A stretch of 60,000 nucleotides of DNA from Prorocentrum cordatum (GCA_963575745.1 CAUYUJ010019615.1:412513-472512), one strand, 5' to 3'; counted from the first letter of the stretch, positions 49,300 to 59,260 are shown. The notes: generated by a model from the letters alone, not told the origin. Made by a program: numbers and translations.

Positions 49300-50800
49300 A
49301 CGCGCGCTGATTCGCCAAGCCCCCCGAGTCTCCCTGGGCCTCCTTCCTCCTCGCCCTTCAAATCAGGACGCTTCGCGCAACCCCACCAGCCCATCCAGAA
49401 ACGATGCCCGGGCGAGTTGCCCTGAGCAGGGGTGGGGAGGAGCATGCAGTGGACTAAGAGGCTGTGGAAGCCGTCAAAATTACCCTAGGAAAGGGAGGGA
49501 GTAGGAGGAATCGGAGGAGGAGGAGGAGGGCGAGCCTCAGGAGTGCCCCCTGGCATGGGCCTGTGCGCTTGGATTTGGCCACCTCGCGGCCCCCTAAGGC
49601 CGCGCACCAAAAACAGCTCTTCCCTACTGGAATAGCCGCGGGTGTCGCTCGAACCCTCCCAGGTGTCATGCCTGAGGGACAAAGGGCGGGACTGTTCAAA
49701 CCTTCCCAGGTGTCATGCCCGAGAGGGCGGTGGGGGCTCCGGCTCTTTCCCTCGGCCCCACCCGGGTGGCAGGGCGGGGCTGCCCCGGGTCCAGGCGACC
49801 TGGCAATGTCACATGGCATTGGTTCTTTTCAGTCTTTGCTCCCATGTCCCATCCTGGACCCGGAGGAGTCGGCTGTGGCAGTCCGGAGACCAGGTGCGAG
49901 CGTCGGCGCGTGCTCTGGGACACCAGCAACGAAGCACCCAACGTAGGAGGTGGTCTTATGCTTCAGTGGGCGAGGAAGCCGGGAGCTGATGTGGCGATGT
50001 TGGTATCGGACTTGAGCTGCGTATCGTGGGGTGCGCCAGAGTTTGCTACAACGTATTGTGCGTGAGTTGGGGGACGGCGGTGTCACGGCCTGTGCTCGTC
50101 CCGCGGCTCCCCCCTCCATGGTTCCAGCCTTGCGGATCGTCCGTCGCGGGCGTTTGTTGAGCCGCGCTTCCGGGCCGAGGGCCCGAGAACTGCGACCGGC
50201 CTCTGCGCAGGAGCATATCCTGCGGGGGCAGACCCTTTCTGCGCCCCGGCACCAGTGTTCGCCGTCTGCACGCCCCCTCCAGTGCCCACGCGACGGGGGA
50301 AACGGCAGGCTGGCCCGGTTGTGGGGGCTGGCGGAAGCGGAGCACTCACTACCCAATACAGCGGGTGTTGTGTTGTGCTTACGAGGTGGGCGTCGGTGTC
50401 TTTGGCGCTGTCTGGGGCATCGCTCGGGCCAGTAGCCCCGCTCCTTCTTCTTCTTTTTCTTCTTCTTTTTCTATTTCTCGGTCTGGGGTTCAGGGCACCG
50501 TATCGAGAGATTACTTTGTCACGCCAGATGAATGATAAATGTATAGTTATTAGCCGACGATGTCCACATCCGGCCTGGGAGCCGTTTGCGGCCGACACCC
50601 CAGAAGACGAAGATGAGGACGAGGGGAAGGGGATATGGGGGGTTAGAAGGAAATGTTAACGTTTTTTGTGAGTAGGCTATATCTGGCCTGACCTACTTCA
50701 TACATAGGTAATCCACTTGGAAGGCAGGCTGCGTCAAAGACCACCCACCTCAGCAGCATCCGTGGATCAGCCCCCTTACTTCCCCTTGGCAACCCCCGCG
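49300..50800. other. Unassigned region
   Basis: Two CCCAGGTGTCATGCCTGAG-like phrases (49660, 49705). The + frame at 50031-50435 (134 codons, RIVRRGRLLSRASGPRAREL) and a minus frame over it are open without clear codon bias. A CTTCTT run is at 50440-50475. Confidence 0.4.
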
Positions 50801-50810
50801 GCCGTCTCAG

Positions 50811-50999
50811 CCCCAGACATGCGACGTCCTGATTTCTTCAGGACGGGGTCCCCGGAAGTCCCGACCCTTCCCCTGGGACCGGCTTCTCATCCTGAGGCGC
50901 TTTTTGACGATCCCGAGGCCCGGCGAGGGCCCCGGAGGCCGAAAATAGCGCAAAACTTGCCGTCCTGACTTTTTGCAAACGACGCGAACATGTCTGGGG
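50811..50999 (+). mobile_element. FB-A element, best preserved copy
   Basis: Left end CCCCAGACATGCGACGTCCT, right end GACGCGAACATGTCTGGGG: inverted repeats CCCCAGACATG. Inside: GACCGGCTTCTCATCCTGAG, TTTTTGACGATCCCGAGGCC, GAGGCCGAAAATAGCG. 189 bp and no coding capacity. It ends 22 bp before the proposed exon at 51022. Confidence 0.85.
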
Positions 51000-51021
51000 C
51001 CCCCCCGCGCACTACCAGCAG

Positions 51022-51251
51022 CTCCTGTGCCCAGGGGGGCCGCCGCTCCTCGCCCTGCACCCGCCCCGCCCCCGGCGCAGGAGGCGGCCTCCCCGCCGCC
51101 CAGCGGGGAGCCGCCCGCGGCGCCGCGGGCGGACCGGCCACCGCCGCTGCTTGCGCCCGCGTGGGCGCGGCCGCCGACCCCGGAGGCGGGCCCCCCTCCC
51201 CGTGCTGCGGCCTCGGGGAGGGAGCAGGTCAAGCAGTGGCGGAGCGCCCTG
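51022..51251 (+). CDS. Probable exon, Pro/Ala-rich segment with a helical end
   Basis: After CACTACCAGCAG (phase 1) the frame reads PVPRGAAAPRPAPAPPPAQE, then AASPPPSGEPPAAPRADRPP and, near the end, GREQVKQWRSAL. Third bases are about 90% G or C. An end at CTG^GC (51251, phase 0) would join in frame to the terminal exon at 53683; CAG^GTCAAG is an alternative donor. Unknown protein; the C-terminal end resembles a short helix after a disordered linker. Part of it (ACCCCGGAGGCGGGCCCCCC and on) is duplicated at 51470-51520. Confidence 0.45.
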
Positions 51252-51279
51252 GCTCGCCTATGTAGCCCTAGCAGGCAGT

Positions 51280-51470
51280 CTTCTGAGAACCTTTTTTGTG
51301 GCTCCCACGACATGCTCTTAGAACATGTCTGGTTGGGACTTATCTTGGTTTGTCGCACCGGGCTTATGTTCTTATAAGAGCATCGCTTCTGTTCTGAGGA
51401 CATGTCTGGGTTCTAAGAACATTTCCTGGCAGGACTACAGGAATGCCGGGACGGTCGGCCCCTGCTCAAG
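51280..51470 (+). repeat. Dispersed repeat family L, copy 2
   Basis: TTAGAACATGTCTGGTTGGG, GGTTCTAAGAACATTTCCTG, GAATGCCGGGACGGTCGG, as at 10400-10600. Confidence 0.65.
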
Positions 51471-51650
51471 ACCCCGGAGGCGGGCCCCCCCCTTTGCTGC
51501 GTGCTCGGGGAGGAGCAGGCGGGTGCCCCCGAGCGCAGAGGAGGACAGTGCCGACACCATGGGGCCATGGTCTCGCCGCCCTGGCCGGCGTCGCCCCGAC
51601 GGCCCCCCAGGAGAGGGCCGCGAAGCAGCGGCATCGGCAGGTGCCATCCT
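51470..51650 (+). repeat. Duplicated piece of the preceding exon
   Basis: ACCCCGGAGGCGGGCCCCCC then GCTGC and TCGGGGAGGAGCAGG repeats 51176-51230 with indels. The text after it (RVPPSAEEDSADTMGPWSRR in one frame) is codon-biased to about 51640, so it might also be an exon. Confidence 0.5.
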
Positions 51651-51929
51651 GCTCCCACGCGGAAGGTGCGGTGACCACACCGCGTGGTGGGTCGGTGGGG
51701 ATCCGGGTTGACGGCACGGCTTTGGGCCTGGGATTGTCCTCCGAGGATGTCTTGAGCGGTCGGGGTTTCCGAGGCCCCAGAGCTGTGTGGTGACAGACCG
51801 CGCGGTGAGGTCTTACGGGTGCCGGAGTCGACGCGCAGTCTGTTAGCCCGCGGTTAAGATCTAGAGCACGCTGGGAGGAAGTCGGGGGGGAGAGGCGTTG
51901 GTGCTCCCCCTCAGAAGTGGAAGCGGAAG

Positions 51930-52353
51930 TCGGGCAGGGGGAGGGGCCCGTTCAAAAGTCCGCGGGGGGGGTCGAACCCCCCTCCCCGGGTGCTGGCTGG
52001 CGGACGACGACGACGACGACGATGACGACGAGAGCGACGAGGGCCACGACGGCGAGGACGACGCGGGCCACGACGACGACGACGTGTCCCGCCCTCCCTG
52101 GCGCCGGCAAACGACGACGAGGACGAGGACGTGGAGGAAGAGGCGGAGGAGGAGGAGGAGGAGGAGGAGGAGGAGGAGAAGGACGGGGACGACGTATTCT
52201 GCGACCCTCACGACTGACTCGCCGACGACCTGACGGCGACGGCTACTGCGACGACGACGGCGTTTGCGATGACAACGGCGAACGACGACGACGTGTCCCA
52301 ACGGACTCGACCCGACGATCACGACGACGACGACGACGTTAACCTCTTCGACA

Positions 52354-52384
<31 letters not shown>

Positions 52385-52480
52385 TGCCTGCGACTGAGAT
52401 GGCGATGGCGAGCGACGACTCGTCGTCATTGTCTGCGTCGACATCTTTTACCGGCGGCGAGGGGGGGGGGGAACCTGGAA
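51930..52480 (+). repeat. GAC array block flanked by GGGGTCGAACCCC palindromes
   Basis: GGGGGGGGTCGAACCCCCCT at 51963, GAC/GGC-rich text with a GGA tract (52145-52180) to about 52385, and a matching G-run/CCTGGAACCCCCCC end near 52455. Organised like 12185-13260, with GAC in place of GTG. Confidence 0.8.
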
Positions 52481-52909
52481 CCCCCCCACGCCCACCCATT
52501 TTCGGGAGTCAGATGGTGGTTCAGAGTTCAGGGAGGGGCGATGTATTCTCGCTGGGAAGGGGGTCGGTGGGGATTTTTGTCAAAAAGGGAAGGGTCCGAA
52601 TTTCAGGGGAGAGGGTGGAGAATGTTGCCACCGGTGACGCGTGCGCAGAAGTCTTTCTCTCTGCGATCGAAGATGCAAAGTGTGCATTAGCACAGATGTT
52701 CGGAGTTCCTCGTTGATTTACGGAGTCGGCGCTGGAACCCCCTCCCCGGCGGACCTTTCTGGCATTTTGGACGTATGCTATGTATTGTGACTCTTCGCGG
52801 GCCGCCCATGGACAGGAGCCTCGAATTCCGAGGAGTTGTATTTTCAATGCCAGCGGTTTCCTTGACCCCGGCCTCTGTGGCCCGCTGTCGGGCCCCAGAA
52901 CTACAGTGG

Positions 52910-53100
52910 GGGCGTTCGTTAAGGAATGTGCCGGGGGAGCCTCAGACCCTGGAGGATTCCTCATTCGATGAGGTCGGCAGTGATATCCATGGCCAATCCA
53001 TGGCCAATCCACGATTGGTGTTCCACCAGCTTCCAGACCCTGGATTCCTTAGTTATCCACTGGTTCCTTATCCAATGCCCTCACCGTATCAGAAACGCAT
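52910..53100 (+). repeat. Dispersed repeat family M, copy 2
   Basis: GCGTTCGTTAAGGAATGTGC, CAGACCCTGGAGGATTCCTC, GATATCCATGGCCAATCCAT, CAATGCCCTCACCGTATCAG. CATGGCCAATCC is doubled relative to copy 1. Confidence 0.7.
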
Positions 53101-53219
53101 TCGGGACGAACCAATACCCCTGGGAGAGGGTCAGAACCTTTGCACTGGGCCGCGCATAGATCAGACACATCGTTAGATGTTTGGGGAAGCGTCCCGGTCG
53201 GCCTTCCAACCAACAAGAC

Positions 53220-53345
53220 GTCAAATGATTCTGTGGTTTGTACAGCATATTCTTAGGACAGTTCTCGTTGAGCCAGTCTTGTTTTGGGGCGCAGGCGTTA
53301 GGTTATTGTTCGTCGTCCGTAGAACCCTATCTTGTTATGATTATG
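53220..53345 (+). repeat. Family L, weak copy
   Basis: TATTCTTAGGACAGTTCTCG then CAGTCTTGTTTTGGGGCGCA, similar to the left half of the 10400 copy. Confidence 0.4.
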
Positions 53346-53464
53346 TCAGCGCTGACCCCAAACAATGAGTTATTGCAAATTCGCTGTGCTCTTGATGTGA
53401 AAGCTGTGTGGCGAAGTCCATCTGGTGCACTGTGCGACGTTGACTACGTGGTGCAATGTATAGG

Positions 53465-53600
53465 TGGACCGCGGAGGTCCCGACCCCTTCCGCAGGACCG
53501 GCTTTTTCATCCTGAGTCGACTTCGACGGTCCCAGGGCCCGGCGAGGGCCCCCAGAGGCAGGAAACACAAAAAAACGTCCGTCGTGTTTTTTCTTTTACG
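53465..53600 (+). mobile_element. FB-A element, partial
   Basis: GGTCCCGACCCCTTCCGCAG, GACCGGCTTTTTCATCCTGA, CCCAGGGCCCGGCGAGGGCC. It ends about 80 bp before the terminal exon. Confidence 0.65.
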
Positions 53601-53682
53601 CGAGGAGGTCACCAGGCCATGCAGCCTTTCTCATGATGGAAAACTTTCCGCTCCGACGCGCTGTCATCTTGATGCCAACCAG

Positions 53683-53850
53683 GTGGCGCCCTCGGCGGCA
53701 CTGCCCGCGAGAGCGGAGCCGCTGGGGGAGGCGGACCCGGCCGGCGCTGGGGACACGCACGACCTCATAGCATGGAGCCGCATGCTGAGACCAGGCGAGG
53801 TGTCGCCAGACGCGTCCCTCGCGGCCCTCTTCGAGTCCGAGCCGCTCTGA
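53683..53850 (+). CDS. Probable terminal exon with stop codon, second transcript
   Basis: After GATGCCAACCAG the frame (phase 0) reads VAPSAALPARAEPLGEADPA, then GAGDTHDLIAWSRMLRPGEV, SPDASLAALFESEPL and TGA. The codon bias is strong and the end is acidic and amphipathic. I do not recognise a family. In phase it can follow 51022-51251. A frame open further 5' reads into FB-A sequence and is not coding. Confidence 0.55.
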   Translation: MAPSAALPARAEPLGEADPAGAGDTHDLIAWSRMLRPGEVSPDASLAALFESEPL

Positions 53851-54059
53851 GGGGCCTCTCTTGTTCCCCTCCCGCCGCCTCCTCCCCTCTCCAGAGCTCC
53901 GACAAGTTGATTTGTTCAGTCCAGTGCTGGCGTTTTCTCCTCGATATCGACTTCTGGAGCTCGCCATCGGCCTCCGGGATCAAATATTGATCGGGGCAAC
54001 AAAACTACCCCAGGTGAAGCTCCAGGGCCGCGGATCGAAACATGTAAGTCTCGTGATCG

Positions 54060-54180
54060 GAGGATGCTTGGGTCCTCCCCGGGTTCTGGACCCAGTTTTG
54101 ATTAGTCCCGGAGCGCCGGGCCGATAGCGGTCCCCAGAATCGAAAATCGCGAGGACTGAAAAAGACAGTCCTCGGCTCCA
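54060..54180 (+). mobile_element. FB-A element, diverged copy
   Basis: GGATGCTTGGGTCCTCCCCG then GGAGCGCCGGGCCGATAGCG and CGAAAATCGCGAGGAC; ends are worn. Confidence 0.4.
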
Positions 54181-54579
54181 GGACGATGCCACCGGAGCGA
54201 CTCGCGGGGCCACTGGCAGCTGTGCCATCTGCGCCATCGCAATGGCCAGCTGGGCCCGCCAGGGCGTCGCCGCGGACGCGGGTGGAGGGAGATGCGCCCG
54301 CCTGCAAACGCCAGCCTCTCGTTGGCGCCCGCCTCTCGTTGGCTCCCGTCCGCCCCTTGGGCCGTCCGCACGGAGGAGCGTACACGCCAGTCGTTGCAAG
54401 TAGGTGTTTCTGGATTCCCAGATGCCAATCTACTTTAGGCGCTTTCCTACTTCAATCATCGAGTGCTTTTTTGCTTTCCTTCCTCTTCAAGGGGGCGGGC
54501 GGAAGCCAAATCCGCTCCCAACGCCCTCCTTGCTCATGCTTCTGATTACCCCCTTCGACCGACGGGAACACATCAGCTG

Positions 54580-54720
54580 TCGGAGGTCCGCGCGGTTTCC
54601 CTGGATCGGCGCTGGACCTCGCTCCCTGCCGCGCGGAGCGTGCCAGGGGCGGCGCTGGCTGGAGGCGCCTCTGGAGGGTTGCAGCTCCGACCCAGGAAGG
54701 ACATCCTTGCAGACCTCCGA
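54580..54720. mobile_element. FB-B foldback element, copy 3
   Basis: TCGGAGGTCCGCGCGGTTTC then CTGGATCGGCGCTGGAC; right end GACCCAGGAAGGACATCCTT then GCAGACCTCCGA; inner CCGCGCGGAGCGTGCC. Confidence 0.75.
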
Positions 54721-54742
54721 CAAAAGTCTAATAATGCTGGTG

Positions 54743-54745
<3 letters not shown>

Positions 54746-54778
<33 letters not shown>
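54746..54778 (+). repeat. ATT trinucleotide array
   Basis: Eleven perfect ATT units, the only A/T trinucleotide run in the window. Confidence 0.95.
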
Positions 54779-54779
<1 letters not shown>

Positions 54780-55075
54780 CTCGATCCTTCTCCCAGAGTT
54801 CTTCATATTCGGATCGATCCAATTCGATATGGAGTCTGTTCAGATCGATCCGAGTCGTTCTTTCGAGTTCGATCGATCGATATCGATTTAGACCAGTTCA
54901 TTGTCCGAGGATCCGATGCGTCCCGATGTTCGAATGGCTGAATTGCACCTTGGCGCAGCCGTATTCGGTCCGGCTCCGTGCCGATGCAGCGCCATCCGAC
55001 GCATATTCCGATTCGATCTGGTTTCCCGATTCGATGTTGATTGATCTTGCTTCTCTTCTCCAGTTCTTTCATGGC
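54780..55075. repeat. TTCGAT/GATCCGA-rich low-complexity stretch
   Basis: ATTCGGATCGATCCAATTCG, GAGTTCGATCGATCGATATC, CATATTCCGATTCGATCTGG. The words ATTCGAT and CCGATTCG recur on both strands. Confidence 0.6.
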
Positions 55076-55314
55076 TGACATAAGCACTGCTGGAGGTATT
55101 TTACATTTTCGGCCTCCGGGGAACCCTACCGTGGACCGTTAAGGAACGACTCAGGATGAATAGCGGGGCCCATATGGGAAGGGGTGGAGGGCTTCCAGGA
55201 AGCCACGAGGTCCGAGTCACAACGTCGGAGGTCTGGGTCCTTCCGTCTTTGTGCTCGGCGCGTTTTCTAGAGGGGCATCTCTGTCTTCCCTCCCCCGCGT
55301 CGCCAGTTAATCGT

Positions 55315-55476
55315 CACCACCCACCAAACCACCCCAACCCAACCCGAAGGCCCCCATTTGCCCATTATTCCCAGTGGAGGGGGGGCTTCGGGGATCATTG
55401 AAAAACGCATATGGAACCCGTCCATTCCCAACCCGACTCTTGGGTCTTCGGTTGGGTTGAGGTGGTCTGGTAGGTA
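55315..55476. mobile_element. FB-I foldback element, copy 2
   Basis: CACCACCCACCAAACCACCC then CAACCCAACCCGAAG; right end GGTTGGGTTGAGGTGGTCTG then GTAGGTA. Confidence 0.85.
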
Positions 55477-56400
55477 GTCAAACCGTGACGGCTGGCTTCC
55501 AGGGAGGGCACGTCCATGTCACCAGCAAACGCGCGACATGGCAGCAGATCTATTGCTGTTTCACCGCGTCGGGCGCCCCCCCCCCCCGCCGCACTCGCGC
55601 GCGGGGAGAAAAGAATGGAGGCGCCTCCCGAAGTCATGGCCGGGCGCACTCTCGTCCCACCCATCCTCTCTCCCCCTGGCGCGTTCCCGTCCTTGCGCCG
55701 TTCTCTCCCAGGCCGCCCACCAATATGTGTCGGAACAGACCAGGTCGGAGCATCGCGCTACAGATCGCCGATGCATCGGATGTCAAGTGCGATCCAGAGC
55801 CCGATTTTGCCCGTCCCGTCCCGTCTGTCCTCGATTCTTTCCCTCCTCCTCCTCCTCCTCCTCCTCCTCCTCCTCCTCGCTCCTCCGACCTCCTCCTCCA
55901 CCACAGGTAATAGGAACCTGCTCCGAGGCCACGCACTCTGGAAGACAGGCCCGTTTGTTTTCTGTTATAGCTGCGGGAGTTTCTCGTCGCTCACGTTGAG
56001 GGGTTTGGCCGAAATCTGTAAGTTCACACCTGCAGATAAGAATGCTAAGACCCGTAGGAACCGCATGCGACAGGGCAGGCACCCCAGGGAGAGTGAGCAC
56101 TTTGCAGATCCGAGAGAGCTTAGCACGGAAGAGGTCCAGAGGTTCGAGGCCGACCTGGGACCCCCCGTTCCCGCTCCCGATGCTGCTGCTGCTCCTCCCC
56201 TGGCCTCATAATCGTCTCCTCGGGCTGCGTGCGCCTGCCGCTGCTGACCCGCCTCACCGCCCATTCCGCCCATTCCTCCTCATTATCCTCCGTTTAGCAC
56301 ACGCAGTCGCCGTCAATACAGCATGCCTCTCACATGTGAGCGCTTTGGCGGCTCACGGTCTCACCCTGCTTGCGGCCTGGGCGTCTGAACTGAACTGAAT
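55477..56400. other. Unassigned region with a CCT array
   Basis: CCT array at 55843-55880 and an FB-C fragment (GATCGCCGATGCATCGGATG) at 55767. Overlapping + frames over 55516-56211 are open. One contains TLRGLAEICKFTPADKNAKT near 55990, with no recognised family. Confidence 0.4.
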
Positions 56401-56402
56401 TG

Positions 56403-56455
56403 ACGTCGCCGGCGCATCGGCGATGCATCGGCGATGCGGCGCGAACCTCCGACCC
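56403..56455. repeat. FB-C fragment, right half
   Basis: ATCGGCGATGCATCGGCGAT then GCGGCGCGAACCTCCGACCC. Confidence 0.7.
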
Positions 56456-56469
56456 CCCATCTATTCTGA

Positions 56470-56680
56470 CCCCATCTGGGTTAGGGTGCAGCTCCTGGGA
56501 GGCAAATTTCGAATCGGCGCTGGCACATCCCTGGTCGAAAATCGGCTCAATCTGGAGCAATCCCGTGAAGTCTGTCTTACCCCGCTCAGTTTGGCTGAAT
56601 CCCGTTTCATCCGGCTTGGTCCCAGGTCGTTGTAGCCTAATTCGGTTCAGTGGCCCCCTGGTTGGGTTTCGTAGCCCTGA
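56470..56680 (+). repeat. Dispersed repeat family Q, copy 2
   Basis: GCTCCTGGGAGGCAAATTTC, GGCTGAATCCCGTTTCATCC, GGCCCCCTGGTTGGGTTTCG; the counterpart of 25266-25440. Confidence 0.65.
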
Positions 56681-57011
56681 GTCGTTCTCGCGAAGACCTC
56701 CCGCCGTCCAACCCCTGGATCCCAAGCGCCCGCTCCGGGCGCGCGGGGACGCGAGCGCACCCCTCGTCGCCCTGCCTGTCTGTCCTGTGGAGCTGTGACT
56801 GCGGCCGACGGCCCAGGCCTCCCAGGCCTCCCCCATGGGGCCCGGAGCCCTCGAGACATCCAACGCCTTCGGCCTCTTGGGTGCCCCTGTGCCGGGCTCT
56901 ATGGGGCCTCCAGCCAGCGACTCGGGGCTCAAGAGACGGGGGTCACTGGAAACGGGGGTCAGCCAGGGCGCGTCGGACCTTGTATACTCGAAGTGCCTCA
57001 CTAGTTCTGGG

Positions 57012-57225
57012 CCCCCTGGACTACAATGGCCCCCTGGACTACAAGGGCCCCCCCCCCCCCGGGCTACAGGAACCCCCTCGGACTACAAGGGCCCCCCCCC
57101 GGACTACAGGGCCCCCCCCCCCCCCGGACTAGAAGGCCCCCCCCCCAGGCCAGACCCCTCCCCTTGGACTACAGGAGCCCCCCCGGACTACAGGGGCCCT
57201 CCCCCCCAGACTACAGGGCTCCCCC
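57012..57225 (+). repeat. GGACTACAGGGCCCCC minisatellite
   Basis: About nine units of GGACTACA(A/G)GGNCCCC with variable C runs. The Pro/Gly/Tyr-rich open frames are read from this repeat. Confidence 0.9.
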
Positions 57226-57279
57226 CGCACGAGTGGTCACCCCAGAACTATTGAGGTATTCAGAATACGGGATCCTGAA

Positions 57280-57370
57280 GAGCCAGGGGTGTATTGACCT
57301 GGGCTCGCAGGCAGGATCCTGCAGGATCATGGAAAGCCCGATTGGCCCGGGTTTGCGTCGACCCGGCTCG
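57280..57370 (+). repeat. Dispersed repeat family U, copy 3
   Basis: CAGGGGTGTATTGACCTGGG, then GCAGGATCCTGCAGGATC. Confidence 0.55.
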
Positions 57371-57717
57371 TCCCGGTCGCGGAGGTCATCGCAAATTGGC
57401 CAGTCATTTGCAAGCCCAACGTGGGGGTCATCCTCTCGCGTGGGGGGGGGGGGGGGGAAAGAGTGGGGCACCCGACGAGGACCGGGTCAGACGCAGGGGG
57501 GATGGAACGACATTTGCTGCTCGGGGCCAGAGCAAATGAGCGACGCAGGAAGACGGGGTCGCCTTCACCGGCAATGGCGCGTAAGCTCACCGCGTAAGGT
57601 CGCGCTTGGGCGCCTTCGTTTCCAATGTGGCGCGCCGCGCCGACGGCCCGCGCAAGCCGCCGCGTAAGGTCGCTATGCCGTCTTGCGTAACACCTGGTTT
57701 CTCTTCGTCGGCCACGT

Positions 57718-57824
57718 GGGGTCCGAGGATGGCGCCGCATCGCCGATGCGCCTGCCATGCGGCGCGATCTGTGGCCCGTGCGCCATCGCCGGTGCGTCGG
57801 CGATGCGGCGAGCTGCTCCGACCC
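57718..57824. mobile_element. FB-C foldback element, copy 2
   Basis: GGGTCCGAGGATGGCGCCGC then ATCGCCGATGCG; right end TCGGCGATGCGGCGAGCTGC then TCCGACCCC. Confidence 0.75.
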
Positions 57825-57991
57825 CGGTGCTGAAGGCGCGGGGGGATGGCGCCGTGCTCGGCGCCGCTAGCCTGGCCACCACCGCGCTCCTCCGCCGAGG
57901 GCCCTTCATCGGGTGAGGGGGAGAGAAGGCTGCGAGACTCCTGGGGGACGAGCCCCAACGGAAGAACAGCGAGCAACATCAGCAGACGCTC

Positions 57992-58127
57992 TCGGAGGTC
58001 CGCGCGGATCTCTCTGCTCGGCGCGGGGCCCCCCCTGGCGACGACTCCGGCGCCGCCCCTGGCGCTCTCTGCGCGCCCCAGGGAGGGGGGTCCAGCGCCG
58101 AGCCAAGAAATCTGCGCGGACCCCCAG
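57992..58127. mobile_element. FB-B foldback element, copy 4 (opposite inner orientation)
   Basis: TCGGAGGTCCGCGCGGATCT then CTCTGCTCGGCGC; right end AGCGCCGAGCCAAGAAATCT then GCGCGGACCCCCAGA. Confidence 0.75.
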
Positions 58128-58167
58128 ACATTTTATGTGTACGCAGTACTTTGTTTGTTAGTTGTTC

Positions 58168-58324
58168 GGGTCGGAGGACCGCGCCGCAGCGCCGATGTAT
58201 CAGCGATGCGGCTCGATGTGGAGCTCGATTTTCTTCACGCCGACGTCGCCGATGCATCGCCGATGTCGCCAGTGCATCACCGATGCATCGGTGATGCATC
58301 GGCGATGCGGCACAACCCTTCGAC
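58168..58324. mobile_element. FB-C foldback element, copy 3
   Basis: GGGTCGGAGGACCGCGCCGC then AGCGCCGATGTATC at the left; GATGCATCGGCGATGCGGCA then CAACCCTTCGAC at the right; extra GATGCATC/CGATGTCGCC units near the right end. Confidence 0.8.
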
Positions 58325-58499
58325 TTCTGATGCTCCAACTTACTTTAGCTGTGACCATGAATTTCGAGCACCCAGGAAGATCCGAAACTGGAGGGTTTTC
58401 ACGTGTCGGGCCCTGGGAGGCGATACTCGTTTGACACCGTTTCGACATTTTTCTGGGTGATCGAACTTATTTAATCGCTTCGCTCATTCCGCCGGCCCG

Positions 58500-59260
58500 T
58501 ATTGTGCCATCGCAGGCGTTTGCTTGCGCGTTCGTGGCCTCTTGGAGCCTCGTTGGGGCCGTTTGGGGCCTCTTGGCGCCTCTTTTTAGGCCTCTTGGAG
58601 AACTCGGGAGGCCTCCAGGGGGCCCCCTGAGCTCTCGTGACGGTCTCTTGGGGGGCTTTCGGCGGGCTCTTGGCGGTATTTGTTGGTCCTCTTGGGGCCT
58701 GGGGCCTGACGTTGTTGGTCCTTTGGGGCCTCACGGGAGCTTATTGGGGCGTCTTGGGGGTGTCTTGGAGAGTCTCTTGGGGCCTCTTTCGGGGTCCTGG
58801 GCGCCTTCTGGGGCGGAGGGCTCGATTTTTCAGTTCTCGGTTCCCTTCTTGAGCCCCTCTTGGGCCCGTCTTGGGGCCTCTTGGTCCGCCTTGGGCAGCA
58901 CTTGGGCCGTCTGGGGGGCGCTCTTGGGCCGCTCCGGGGCCGTCTTGGGAGCCTCGTGGGCCGTCTTGGAGCAGTCTTGAAGGCCTCTTGGGCCCTCTTG
59001 GAGCGTCCGGAAGCGAAAAGGCCAGAACGCAAAAAAACATCGAAAAAACAATGAAAATCAACGATTTTGGCAACTTGGGGCCCTCTTCGGAGGCCTCTTG
59101 GAAGGCCCTTGGAGCGTCTTGGAGGCCTCTTGGGCTGTCTTGGGGCCATCTGGGGCGTCTTCGGGCGATCTTTGGCCGTCTCGGGCCTCTCTTGGACCGT
59201 CTAGAAAGCTTCTCGGGGCCCTCTTGGACCGATCTGGAGCCCTCTTGGACTCCGAAACAG
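58500..59260 (-). repeat. Long degenerate CTCTTGGGGCC repeat
   Basis: CCTCTTGGGGCC, CGTCTTGGAGC and GTCTTGGGG recur at 15-30 bp steps over about 760 bp. The minus strand gives Pro/Arg/Gln-rich frames (RRPKIARRRPRWPQDSPRG) and the + strand Trp/Leu/Gly-rich frames. A non-repetitive island CATCGAAAAAACAATGAAAA sits near 59038. Related short copy at 37996-38330. Confidence 0.7.

Noticed and set aside
51960-51985. tRNA T-arm-like GGTCGAACCCC
   Set aside because: It is part of a G-run/C-run palindrome next to a GAC array; no acceptor or anticodon arms are found around it.
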